From Rhopalosiphum padi (lineage: Eukaryota; Arthropoda; Insecta; Hemiptera; Aphididae): a stretch of DNA of 64,000 nucleotides. Positions 41,830 through 53,700 of this stretch are shown piece after piece. The stretch spans positions 46,909,858 to 46,973,857 of the forward strand of contig NC_083598.1 in NCBI RefSeq assembly GCF_020882245.1, read 5' to 3'. Positions within the stretch are counted from its first letter, which is position 1, and each line of letters begins with the position of its first letter. The notes beneath the pieces were generated by a model. That model was given only the letters and a program-made list of their open reading frames with translations, ran no database searches and had not been told where the DNA came from. Made by a program: the position numbers and the translations under genes.

Positions 41830-43932
41830 ATGGTTGATGTAAGTAAAGATGAAAATGAGACTACTAAATTACCACAAGTCGCAAAAAAATCAAGTGATAC
41901 CATGGGTAGGTATTATTAGTTCTATTTAATTAGTAGGTAATTGCATTAATTAATAATACTTAAGTCTTATATGATCTATTTATACAAACATGGACATGTA
42001 TCAATTTTAGCATCAGCTGCGTTTTTAACTTGCGTTGCGGCTGGTGCTGGTTTATTTGCATTTGCTTCAACTCTGGCATCAGCTAGAAAAACAGACCCCA
42101 CCATGTTTTCCAAAGGTCAAGCTCCTCCGTTGCCCACTGCTGAATCAGGTGTACAGTTGGCTATTAGAGCACTGAAATGGGGAACTTTCTACGCTTTTGG
42201 TGGCTGTGGATTGTTTTTTTATGGTGTTTGGAAAATGAGTGGAGCTAATGATGCAAGTATCTTTTTTAATACAACTATTATAATTAAGTAAATGTTGTAT
42301 AATATATGAACTAAAACACAAGGTCTACTTGTATCAGTAATAAATATTATATACTATATTATAATACAAAATACAACAACTAAGTAGTTTCTTAATATAC
42401 CTATGTTCTGCTGTAATTATTTTTTTTTTTAATTTATACAAAACATCAACCAATTTTCCACTGAGGCTATTTCCCTATTTAAAAAAAACAAAAGTATCTT
42501 GTTTTTTTCTATGTTTTAGAACTTTTGTACTAATTTTTAATAATTTTATATTTCTTTAATGACGCATGCAAATAAAGCAATTTAAAATCAATCTGTATTA
42601 GGTACTAATGTTTGATTTCAGATTGAAAAATTGTCAATAGATACATACATAAAAATATTGCAGAAATTTGTATAACTAATGAAAAAATATACATAATTAC
42701 CATTTATACTATTTAGATAAACAACTTACCTGGTTAGAACATTAATTTTTAACAAAAAAAGTGTATGCTAAACTCCAAACATAAGTCTCTTTTCATACTT
42801 TTGAGAAAACACCCCAAATTTAGTATATTTTAAATAAAAATAAAATAATGTATGTGCCATAAAATATAGTTTATAAATATTATGTATGATTGTTTAAGGG
42901 ATCATCTTTATTGTACTCATCACAAAAAAGTAAAGATAATAAGATGCTAAGTTAAAAATTCAAAATTAATATATTAATAAATATATGTGAATCATAATAT
43001 TAATACTTTATGATAACTTTTAAATTATATACATTTTTGAATTGGCAATTTAAGATTTAGCGGAAGGTACTATAATTTATTATAAATAGATTAAAAAATA
43101 TTTAATAAGTAATGTAATCCTAAAAAAAAACTATTGTCTATTGTGAGGCATAAGTAGACCTACAACAGATAGGACTAACCACCGCATTATAAGTATTGTT
43201 TTGACAACAACTGTTGATGAGACTCTGCACCTCTGTTAATAAATAGATTGCTTACTCGATCATACCTATGAACCAATATCATAATATCGTTACAAGACAC
43301 TTACAATTTTAAAAATTATAAAAATAAATACTTCTCTTTTATGTTGTATATTTTCCAAGATTAGATTTAAATTCAAAACTCTGCTATATTTTATATTTAT
43401 ATGTTTCTCAGTTAGTGTACTGCAATAATTTTATTATTCCATTTGTCTGATTATTAATGTATATATAATAAATTTGCCATAATTACAATATTACGATCTT
43501 TGAATTTAGTATTTATAATCAGTAAACACATTAAAAAATAATGAGATTAGTTATTAAATAATATATTTTTAATACATCTATCTATTAGTACATTTATATG
43601 TGTTGAGATCCACATATATTTGTATTTTTACTGTTAAAAAAAATAACTTAAACTATCAGTAAAAAAACAATAATCCTTGGATCTCAAACCTTTTCAACAC
43701 CAACATACTATAATATAATCGTATTTTAATTTCACAGATGCACGAGTTTAGATTGAAAGTTGGTTCACTTCTCCCAAGGCTTACTCCAACTGTTCACAAT
43801 TCTCGTACAGAGTTTGAAGGATTGACAGATTTAATGACATATTTGGCTACAGACTATTCAGGACAAACTCCAAAAACTAAAATCATTAATGACTCGAATG
43901 ATGAGACTAAAAATGAAATACCCAAAAATTGA
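41830..43932 (+). CDS. TMEM242: TMEM242, mitochondrial inner-membrane assembly factor, three exons
   Basis: Exons 41830-41905, 42011-42252 and 43738-43932 give 170 residues. The short first exon supplies the N-terminus. Exon 2 encodes a first membrane segment (AFLTCVAAGAGLFAFAST), the family's polar loop with FSKGQAPPLPTAESG, and a second segment (GTFYAFGGCGLFFYGVW). Exon 3 begins MHEFRLKVGSLLP, which aligns without gaps to the vertebrate family's C-terminal MNDFRSK-type motif. TMEM242 works with TMEM70 in assembling the ATP synthase c-ring and in complex I assembly. Intron 1 is GT-AG; intron 2 appears to be GC-AG (GAT|GCAAGT), because no GT donor keeps the frame and alignment. The ATG at 41971 is intronic, upstream of the TTTTAG acceptor, and is not the start. 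Tandem AATAAA at 43977-43987 follows the stop. The gene is convergent with MED16. Confidence 0.92.
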
Positions 43933-43976
43933 TAGAAACATTGTAATGTATATTACATTTATTAAATAGTTGTTTA

Positions 43977-43987
43977 AATAAAATAAA
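43977..43987 (+). terminator. Polyadenylation signals of TMEM242
   Basis: Two overlapping AATAAA hexamers begin 45 and 50 bases after the stop codon, at a typical distance for a short 3' UTR. Confidence 0.55.
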
Positions 43988-44670
43988 CAAACAATATTTT
44001 TTTTCAAATAATTTACAAACAAAAATACATAACAAAAAAAAAAGGGTTGAACAAATAAAGTGTGTACTTATAATGTAGCATACATAATTATTTCCTAGCG
44101 GCTAGGTATGTACAGTAATGTTGATTTGTTTATAAATTAGAATATACTTAACCGTGTAAGTGTGATCATGATAACAATATTAAACATAAGAAACTTTCAT
44201 TTATTACATCAAGTTGTCATATTTAGTATTATGAACGATAAATTAATCATCATAAGATATTATAATAGTAAATATACATCATTAAAATATTCTAAAATTA
44301 ATTATATTTAACTAACATTTCAGAGATCAAAATTTAATCTTGAAGATTATTTCATACTAATGGTTTGTATAAAAAACTTCTTAACCTTGGCGATATTATC
44401 TGTTGATTTATTCCTTTTTATCAAACACACGGTATAATAGAAAATTTAACAAAATGTATTTAATTAAATAATACATTTTATATAAAACAGATTTATCTAA
44501 CTGATAAAGTAATAATTGTTTAAATTATTATAATTAAATGACTCGATGGACACAAACTATATTATAAATAATAATTACTTAATTAGTCATTCAGTAGTTT
44601 GTGTTAATCAACATCAAACTATAAACATTATATTTGAATCATAATCGCCTTAGATAGTTTAAAATTGAAG
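43988..44670. other. Convergent intergenic spacer between TMEM242 and MED16
   Basis: AT-rich DNA between two 3' ends, with no coding potential seen. It presumably contains the cleavage sites of both genes. Confidence 0.6.
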
Positions 44671-44676
44671 TTTATT
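44671..44676 (-). terminator. Polyadenylation signal of MED16
   Basis: AATAAA on the minus strand, about 77 bases downstream of the MED16 stop codon. Confidence 0.5.
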
Positions 44677-44752
44677 GTTAAATATATTAAATTTTAGGTT
44701 TAATAATAATAGTTTTAGTAATAATGTAATTGTCTATTATTAAACTTACTAG

Positions 44753-47188
44753 CTACTGCCCGCCTACCTTGACTGTCCTCCACCTACCACCACACCGGCA
44801 ATTTCTTGCCCACCTATTTTCCCACACTCTAATCGCTGCTGTTCTTGAATTTCCTACCAACTGCATTTTACCTTCACATCTATTACATTGCTTCACTGTT
44901 AGTGGACATTTACCAATGTATACATTCCTAATGACATCGTAATCTTTCATGTAGTCTGAATGTTGTTTTCCATTTGTTATTGGATCTATGGAAGATGTAT
45001 TATACCTCAAACAATCTGGTTCTTGCCCAAACACCAACTTCAATGGTAAATGTTGGTAGTAAAGAGCAGGAGATGCAACTTCATGAATTCCTGCTGCGAC
45101 TGACGAAAGAGGAGTTATATTGACCTGGCTTTGAAGTGTATAGCACTCATCAAACAACATTTCATCATGCTCACCGCCTAGTTGAACAAATCTTGAAAGT
45201 AAACGAAAAGTAACTGATAAAACGTCTAAATTGTCAATGTTTTTAATAAAGACTGGTAAACAATTAGGCCTCAATAAACCCCATATACGAATCATAAGCA
45301 ATAGTTCTCTTATTGAATTTATAGCATACAAATCATTTAATAAGTTGTATCCAGCATTGTCCCGTGGCTCTGGTATTCTAGAAACTACATTTAAAGCAAG
45401 TTGTGCTACCCATTGAATGAGTTGATGGAGTGATTGAAGAGTGCTAGGTTCTACAGTAAAATCTTTACCACCCAAACTAGGTAAAATTTTATCTATGTCC
45501 ACAATAGGTTCTTTAAGTGCATTTGATATATTCTCGGCTGGATCTCGATCAACCATGATGTCACTGACACGTAAGACATTCTTGAATGCATTACATATGG
45601 AATGAAGCGTCATTAAATGCATAAGGTCAGAACGCTTTCCTTGTGCTCCCGGCATCATCTTGTAAAGAAAAGAACGAATACTCAAATAGGTAGTGTACTC
45701 TTTTTGTTGAAGAACCTGGGATTGTTTATGGAAATTTTCACTGAAGCGATTACACACAGCCTCTAGCATGTTAGGTCTTAACGATATAGCCAAATCCCAC
45801 CAATCCAGGCCAGTCACCAAGCAATATTCAAGTTGTAATGTGGCATAGGCAACAGTTAATGGCCCATTCAGTTCTGCCACAGAAAGTAGTTGAAATAAAT
45901 ATAAATTTCCCATGTTGTCGCAAACAACAAACACATTTCCTAGGTAAGAAATGTCCAAGTCTGAAAACTGAATATTGCTACTATGCTGTAAGCCTATTTT
46001 TCCTATATTATCTTCGCAATAGCTACTCAATTCAAACAAACATTGTTGAGTAAGTTCTCTGGATAAACAACATACTTGATGATTACTAAATGCAGCCACT
46101 ACATATTGACTGCAAGAAGATTGATTGTAAGATATAGACATTTTGGGTGTAGCCAATGCTGTTAATTGAGCTCCTACAGTAAATGAGCTTTTTTTAATCC
46201 AACATACTGTTGGATGGTCTTCAGTAATGACTTTTTTAAAAACTTTGTTAATTGGATTAGTTTTCTTAACTAATTCCCAAGTTTCTATAATACACCCATT
46301 ACTGCTATTACTTCCAATAACTAAGGATTCGGATCCTTCTCGTAGTAAAAATTTCACATGTGAAATGACTCTATCCACTGTTTCATTAAAAGTTAAGAAA
46401 AAGCTAGGCAGCCACTGTGATACTATAGTGCAACTTTTTTCATTAACAAGCTTTATTGAAACTTCGTAACAATGTATAGGTGATCGTGGCCGTCCATCAG
46501 ATGTGACAATCAAAAAATTTCCATTTTGTCTATAACTGATGTCAACTACAGATATACGGTATCGAGCAACAGCCAAACTGTTAGTAGCTGAAATCATAGG
46601 CTCCCCGCTGTCATTAGTCAATAGAGCAGCAATCATACCTGTAGCAGAGACAACCAAACATCCAGGCAATCCTGTGCCACCCCATGTTCGTAAAGATGGT
46701 GTAAATCTGACATAGTTGAATTTTTCAAAATAGTTAATATTATCTGCCTTTTCATTTACAAGCATTAATTTCTTGCCTAAATGAAAAAATGTGCCAGCTA
46801 TAATAGGTTCACCTCGAAAATCTTTTGAACCGACCTGTACCCAGTTGGTAAGGTTGTGATCAGTACTACAAGTCCATATTGATACTGCTCCATTTTTATC
46901 TCCAATTAACAGTGAATATCCATACATATCCCATTCTAAAGTCGTGACAGTACAATTATTTGATGTGATCTTATGGTACTTCCATGGCACGTTAAGATCG
47001 GCTATGTAAACATGTGAACCCCAATTTATGTTAACATGATCATCTAAATCGAATGTAGTTACCCAAGCAACGATATTATTAGCAGAGATCTTGGCTAAAC
47101 ACTTGAAACACATATCTTCTTCCATTTGTTCATTTTGAAATTGTGTTTTCCAAGCTTGTTTACGAAATATTGAGTATACCAAATCCAT
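44753..47188 (-). CDS. MED16: Mediator complex subunit 16 (MED16)
   Basis: A single uninterrupted frame encodes 811 residues from the ATG at 47188 (MDLVYSIF, close to the MDL-type start usual for the family). The frame is open further up to a GTG at 47257, which I do not take as the start. The N-terminal half is a WD40-like beta-propeller (for example TTLEWDMYGYSLLIGDKNG, a typical blade). The middle is helical. The C-terminus has the family's cysteine pair CNRCEG and then WENRWARNCRCGGRWR, the conserved end of MED16. MED16 (TRAP95) sits in the Mediator tail and links activators to RNA polymerase II; in insects it is needed for stress and immune gene induction. The length is close to that of animal orthologues. 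Being intronless over 2.4 kb is notable. A weak donor (CAAG|GTAGGC) lies 9 bases before the stop region, so a short alternative 3' exon cannot be excluded. Confidence 0.92.
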   Translation of the reverse strand: MDLVYSIFRKQAWKTQFQNEQMEEDMCFKCLAKISANNIVAWVTTFDLDDHVNINWGSHVYIADLNVPWKYHKITSNNCTVTTLEWDMYGYSLLIGDKNGAVSIWTCSTDHNLTNWVQVGSKDFRGEPIIAGTFFHLGKKLMLVNEKADNINYFEKFNYVRFTPSLRTWGGTGLPGCLVVSATGMIAALLTNDSGEPMISATNSLAVARYRISVVDISYRQNGNFLIVTSDGRPRSPIHCYEVSIKLVNEKSCTIVSQWLPSFFLTFNETVDRVISHVKFLLREGSESLVIGSNSSNGCIIETWELVKKTNPINKVFKKVITEDHPTVCWIKKSSFTVGAQLTALATPKMSISYNQSSCSQYVVAAFSNHQVCCLSRELTQQCLFELSSYCEDNIGKIGLQHSSNIQFSDLDISYLGNVFVVCDNMGNLYLFQLLSVAELNGPLTVAYATLQLEYCLVTGLDWWDLAISLRPNMLEAVCNRFSENFHKQSQVLQQKEYTTYLSIRSFLYKMMPGAQGKRSDLMHLMTLHSICNAFKNVLRVSDIMVDRDPAENISNALKEPIVDIDKILPSLGGKDFTVEPSTLQSLHQLIQWVAQLALNVVSRIPEPRDNAGYNLLNDLYAINSIRELLLMIRIWGLLRPNCLPVFIKNIDNLDVLSVTFRLLSRFVQLGGEHDEMLFDECYTLQSQVNITPLSSVAAGIHEVASPALYYQHLPLKLVFGQEPDCLRYNTSSIDPITNGKQHSDYMKDYDVIRNVYIGKCPLTVKQCNRCEGKMQLVGNSRTAAIRVWENRWARNCRCGGRWRTVKVGGQ

Positions 47189-47760
47189 TATACCGGGCCG
47201 GCGAATTGTGTGGACTAATACATAAGTATTTTGATCACTTGCGTACAAACAAGACACGATAAATACACAACATTTAATGAAGCTTGAAAAGCGTCACAGA
47301 ATGGCTTACGGTGTTTTTATGTCGCAACATAACATGAAACGTCGAACTACAAAAACAGTTACGTACGTCGAGAAATGAAAAAACGAAAGAGTGAAAAATT
47401 AAAAAGAAAGTTAAACGTAAACAAAATGCTTCTTTTTTTTATCATCAAAAAACGCTATCAACACAACAAAATTGTATTTGCACCGTTGCCGGATTGTTTC
47501 TTAAAACATGGCCTGTTATCATAGTTTCCACAGTCTCTGCCATAAGGAGTGACAAGCTGCGCCAAAGTAACTTGTGTTATTGTAATAATTGATGTTGTAT
47601 GTATATTGTATGTACGCGTACTGTGTAGCCGTGTATAGGTACTTACTACTTGGTTCGTACCAATTTATCGATTTATGTTTTTCAGTTTTTATAACGCACT
47701 AACGCAGTACGTTCAAAACTGACCTATTTCGATGTCTTTTTTAGTCTCGTACGAATCGTT
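47189..47760. promoter_or_regulatory. Divergent promoter region between MED16 and the RRM gene
   Basis: About 0.6 kb separates the MED16 ATG (minus) from the putative first exon of the RRM gene (plus). No coding potential is seen. It is less AT-rich than the neighbouring introns and contains TTATCGATTT near 47666, which resembles, but does not fully match, the insect DRE motif TATCGATA. Confidence 0.45.
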
Positions 47761-47769
47761 GTAATGTCT

Positions 47770-50700
47770 ACGAAAAGCGTTTGACAAGTAACAACGAGTG
47801 AGCATTCATGCATACGGCGGAAAACTCATATGTACAGAAATTTAATATGCATCTCTTTTTTACAGTGGAAAACCAGTCGATTGACAATAAACCGGCCATC
47901 GTGAGCCCGCCGAGACAAGTTCTGCCTGGTTATGTAGCACAACAGCCTCCACCACACACTAACCAAATACACCTGCAGACAGACTTTACGTCTCCACCAC
48001 CAACGCACCCCCATGGGTTCTGGCCGCAACAAGCTTTTCCTAATTCATGGCAAACACAGTTCCGTATGCCCAGTCCCGCACCACAAACCAAGACTACCGT
48101 CACAAACACTACGACATGTAATAATAATTCTCCTACGTTCAGTTCCACTAGTAACAGTACTATAAGATCACCTTTGCCACGCTGGAGGTCATTCAACAAC
48201 ACAGCACGTCAACGAACACCTTATCAATATGGGAATACTCCAAGAAACAATTATCCAAGACAATTTTCTCAAAATGCTGTATGTTACTACTTTACTAGTA
48301 ATTTTAATTATGTATATATATATATATTATATTACACCTTCTTTTACCTGCCTATTCTTTTTTACAGAACGGGAATTTCTTTGCTAATTCTCCACAAAAC
48401 CCACAAACACCATCTTCATCATCAACTCAAAATTGGCCACAATTCAATCAAAGACCTCGGTTTATACCAAGACAACACATGCGTATGAACAGACCTCGTA
48501 GTTCTGTTCAAAATCAATCAAATGGAACTAATCAGGTTAGAGCTCATGATTTATTCAATTGTTTTAAATATATTTTATGGTAAATTAAACTATTTATTTG
48601 AAAAATTGTTCTACTTTATGAATTTGTTCCATAAATCATTTACTGTAATAGAATATTTATATTATTTAAGTTGTATTAAATTATTACTTAATTTGTTGTA
48701 AAATTTAGGAAACAAATGCCGTGACAGAATGCAAAACACGGAAGCGCAAATTAAAATCACAGCAATCAGGAGAACCACAACGTGCTCAAAAGCCATGGAA
48801 CCGTGAGGATGCTGTAAAAGCAATTGCTGCTGAAATGGAACTACGAACACCTAAAAACAATCAACAAATTATGATCAGATTTCCAGATCATGAAATTACG
48901 CGGCAAATTGTTCAGAACTTTCATACTGACATTAAATCTGTACATTTCCATACACCATGTAATCCAAGGTAAGTAACTTAAACTGCAATCATCAATTAAA
49001 TACAATTTTTGCTTTTAATTTAAAAATGAAATATTTATTTGGTAAAAACTTAAATTAATTTCAATTTTTATTTCATTATAGATATTGTTATGTGCAAGTA
49101 CAACCAAGTGCAAATATTGAAAATGTTGCAAATGCGCTAAATGAAACAGTTTTCCAACATGAAAAATTGCGTGTAGAAATTAAAGAAAGTCAGTTTGAAG
49201 AGAAGGCATTCCCAGAGTGCATTGATCCATACACGTAAGTGTCTTTGATTTTAGATTCATATAACTACTATAAACAATATATTTTTTAAATTAAAAATTA
49301 TTTGAAAATTTATTTAGTTTAGATAATTTACAGATTTGTAGTATATTTGATAACTATTACAACTAATCTCTATAAAATAATTATATTTTTCTATTTTAAA
49401 ATAAAATATACATTGTTCATATGGATACTTATGTTATAGTCTTCCCCCATCAAAAAAAAAAAAAAATGTGGTCATTACACAATAATCAATATAAATTAGA
49501 TTTTAAATTTTATTTGAATTATTATTTAACAACAAATGTATGCTTAAAAAAATATTCAAGTTGACAACTATATATATTCTCATTTATAATAATTCTTTGG
49601 TTCAAAAATGTATTGATGGTTACTCATTAGACCGGGCGTTGGCAAGTAATTTCTATTTGATTCCGGAAGATAAAATAATAAATAAACGAGGCCCGGAAAA
49701 AAAAATTTTGTCAAATCTTTATAATAAATTAATTACACAATCTTATTGAGATATTTTGATGGTCCAACTTTCTGCCTTCTGCTGTCTGCCAGTTGCCAAC
49801 CATTGCATTAGACCAGTGGTGACCAAACTACGGCCCGCCATCATTTAATATCTGGCTCGCAAAAGAACTATAATATTTTATATTTTATTATTTATATATT
49901 TTTAAAAAAAAAAAATTTTAATTTACGTAATAAAAAGGCCCACAGTTAAAAAAGTTTTTCTTATGACCCGAGATAAAACAATTTTGGCCACCACTGCATT
50001 AGACCATCAAAAAAATAAACTTGATAATTTTTAAAAATGACTATGCATTCTCAAATGTTGAAACAAACGTATCTTGTTAACTTACATACTCAATGAGTAT
50101 ATCTTCATATTTTATAATTTCTTCACATGTAAGCATTTTATGTAAAATATTTTTATTTTAAATTCAATAAAACTATTTTCATCAAAATATAATGTCACAG
50201 TTTATCATAGTTCATCATTTTATACGATAACACACTGAAGTAATTCATTTTGAATAAATATAAAGGAAATTCCAAGCACTATAACAATATATCCATACAT
50301 ATTCATAAATTAACAGAATATCTCAAAGATAAAGTTAATAAATGACAAAACATTGAAACATGATATAGCAATTTTTGTAACCCCCCCCCCCCTCCTAGGT
50401 ACAATAACAGATAAATATTAAAAACCTTATAGCTTATATAGTTATATGTATGTACATTAAAATAGTTATTTTTGTACAAATTCTACAAATTAGTAATGAC
50501 TATTGATATTAAATATAATTATTATTATATTATGCATTATAAAATAAATTAATTTCTTCAGATTATATCTTGGAAATTTGCCAACAAATATCACATCTAA
50601 TGCTGTTAAAGATGAGTTTCCAAAAGCCACTCGAGTTGATATTGGGTTTGCTAAAAAAATGAAGTACACAAGGTAAATTCTAAATTCTAATAATACTATT

Positions 50701-53700
50701 AAGATCAAATATATTTTGTGTATAAACTAAAGACCTGCATGGGCCGGGCTTGGCTCGAATTGGTCCGGAATTGGCCTGGCCCGGATGGCTTTAGGGCCGG
50801 GCCGGACTGAGCTTCTATGAAAAATGGAGAATTGTTCTTCAAATTTAATTATAATATGTATTATTTAATTTTTTATTCAAAGGACTTAATGTATAAATAA
50901 TAAAGTGATATTTGATATTGAAGAATTTTTATATATCAATTATGTTAAATGTTTTTATTATAAATATGTTGTTAAGTTAATTAAAGTTATTAGTTAATGA
51001 ATAAAATATTTTTAAAAAAAACCATAAAAAATTGAAACTGGCTTACTTAAAAAAATTACCGGACCAAGTCGAGCCTGACTTATATACAACAAATAGTTCC
51101 CGGATCGGACCGGGCTGCAAATTATCGGCCCGTGCAGACCTCTAGTATAAACCCATTATTTAGGTACCCTTTTTTTTTGTGGTCATAATTTTATGAAATG
51201 ATCGTATAAACCCATAACAAATATTAAAAATATAGAAATACTATTCAAAAATAACAGATACTGAAACTTTTTATTGTGAATATTCTAAAAAACAAAAATT
51301 TAGCATCTATTTTTGTAATTATTTATTTTCTTATGTAATTTCAAAAAATATATAAGAAATTTCCTGGTGTGAAGCTCCCTAGCTATATCCCTATTCATAA
51401 CTTTATATATGCTAGTTACACTAGTGCAAGTAATACATTATTTTTTATTAGATATGCATTTATCAAATTTTCTAATGCTGAAGATGCGATACAAGCATAT
51501 AAAGAAAAATATAATTTGGTTATTGATAGCCGATCAGTTGTATTAAGATTTAGACGCGGTAAAGGAAATGTAAATCCACCTGGACAAGTAGATAAATTAG
51601 TAAGTTTTTATCTTTTGAATGAAAAACTTCTAATATTAAAAATTACATAATGTTATTTTTTTTAGCCAAATGAGATGAATGAATTTGACATACAAAGCTT
51701 ACGGAAAAAAATCAAGAGAGAACCTATAGAAGTAAATTACTTTATTTCATAAATGTTTGATTAGTTATAATTATTTAATTTTTACAATAATTTATGCTAT
51801 TTTTAGGAAAATATTGATGAATATGATCCTCCTCCAATTAATGTATCCAGAATAGTTAAGCCTGAAATGATGGAAGAAGATGATTATGAACATGATTCTG
51901 TGTATGAATCTCATGTACCATATGGAAATGATATAAATATTAAATCCGAGTGTCCTGATTATGATGATGAGTATGATGAACAATATTATGAAGACGAAGA
52001 TCCATCAAATGTATCTTACACTTTCCGAAGAAATGAAACTGTCAGTATGGATGTAGTACTTGCTGATAATAATAGTGTACAGTGCATTCAAACTAGTAAC
52101 AGTGACGATATCACAATACCTACTGTAATTTTAATTTATTCATTTATAAATTTTTCATAAACTATACATTGTCTATAAAAAAAAAAAAACATTAACTATT
52201 ATAAATGTTTAGATTTATATTGTTTTTTTTTTTTTATTTAATTAAATAGCCAACATTTTATTTAATACTTATTACGGCTTTTTAGGGAGTTGAGGATGAA
52301 GACAGACGATGGAATGAAAAACCAGATGACGAAGATGAATTTGAAATGCCATATTCATTTGTATCTAAAAAACAAATACTATCAGAAAGTAACAAAGACA
52401 TCACTTTGCCTACATCCGTAAGTTTATTGAGAATTAATTTGACTGTTTTATAGAATATATTATTATATTAAAGATAAAGAACCTAAATTTATTAAAATAT
52501 CACAAAAACTAATTATAATAGATTAATTTATAACTGTATGCAATTAAAAATCAGTTATTTTGTACCTCTTTTAATTAGGTATTATATTAATGTGAATTAA
52601 ATAAAAAAAATTATTATTGAACTTAAGACAGCTATTGGATTAATTTCTACAAAATAAATAAGGAAACTTCTTTGAAGTATAATTAATTGATAATAAATAT
52701 AAAAGTTGTGTTAATAATCTAATTTTTAAAGCCACTCTATTTATTTAATTTATGTTTGTATATATTATACAAAGTTATTCACCAAACTAATAATTTCCAT
52801 TTTTCATATAGTAATGAATTTATTCAAATTTTGATTTTTGGAATTTTTAAATATACTTAAGAGGATGTCTAACCCGCATGTGTTGTCTTAAACACGTACT
52901 ACATAGTACATTTTCGTTCACCAGTTTCAATAGTGTGCTTTTAGTTTTAATATTACAGTGAATTGACCTATTATCAAACTTTTAGGTAAGAACATTATCT
53001 GTGTTCACTCGTTGGCTTTTTACGATATTTTAATTTGAAGGTGAGTTATGAGTGAAATTATTAAATATTTGAAAATGATCATAATTCACTTAAAAATTAA
53101 AATATCGTAAAAAGCCAACGAGAGAACACAGATAATGTTCTTACCTAAAAGTTTGATAATAGGTCAATTCACTCTAATATTAAAACTAAAAGCACACTAT
53201 TGAAACTGGTGAACAAAAATTTACTATGTTGTACGTGTGTAAGACGGAGGCAACACATGCGGGTGAGATGTCCTCTTAAAGAACATTTTTCCAAATTCTT
53301 ATTATTTCGAGATCTTTTGTACTACATTAAGAGTGTCTTGTACTGATACAAATTTTGGTTTTTCAAATGAGAATCTCTTCTTTTTTACAGTAAATTTTTT
53401 AAGGGGCCCTATACAAACATTTTTTTTTTGTCTATCTCTCTCATAATCATGTCCATGATTATGACCCTGGTTTAATTTAGGACAAAAACACCTATTATTT
53501 ATTTTTAAAAGAAGAATATTTTCTGTGCGTTGATCAGATAGATTTTTAATATTTTCATTTTTGAATAAATTAATAATAGTTAAAAATAATCAAAAATTTA
53601 ACTAAAACATGCTTATATTTATAAAAAAATTTTAATATTAAAAACCATCCAGTAAATGCACAGAAAATATTATTTTTTATAAAATATATAATAGGTGTCT

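Noticed and set aside
41971..42010. ATG at 41971 as the start of TMEM242
   Set aside because: It lies before a TTTTAG acceptor that joins exon 1 in the correct phase; the 41830 start gives a consistent spliced protein.
44730..46469. Plus-strand open frames within MED16
   Set aside because: Antisense shadows with no domain content.
47189..47257. N-terminal extension of MED16 from a GTG codon
   Set aside because: Animal genes rarely start at GTG and the ATG at 47188 gives the usual family N-terminus.
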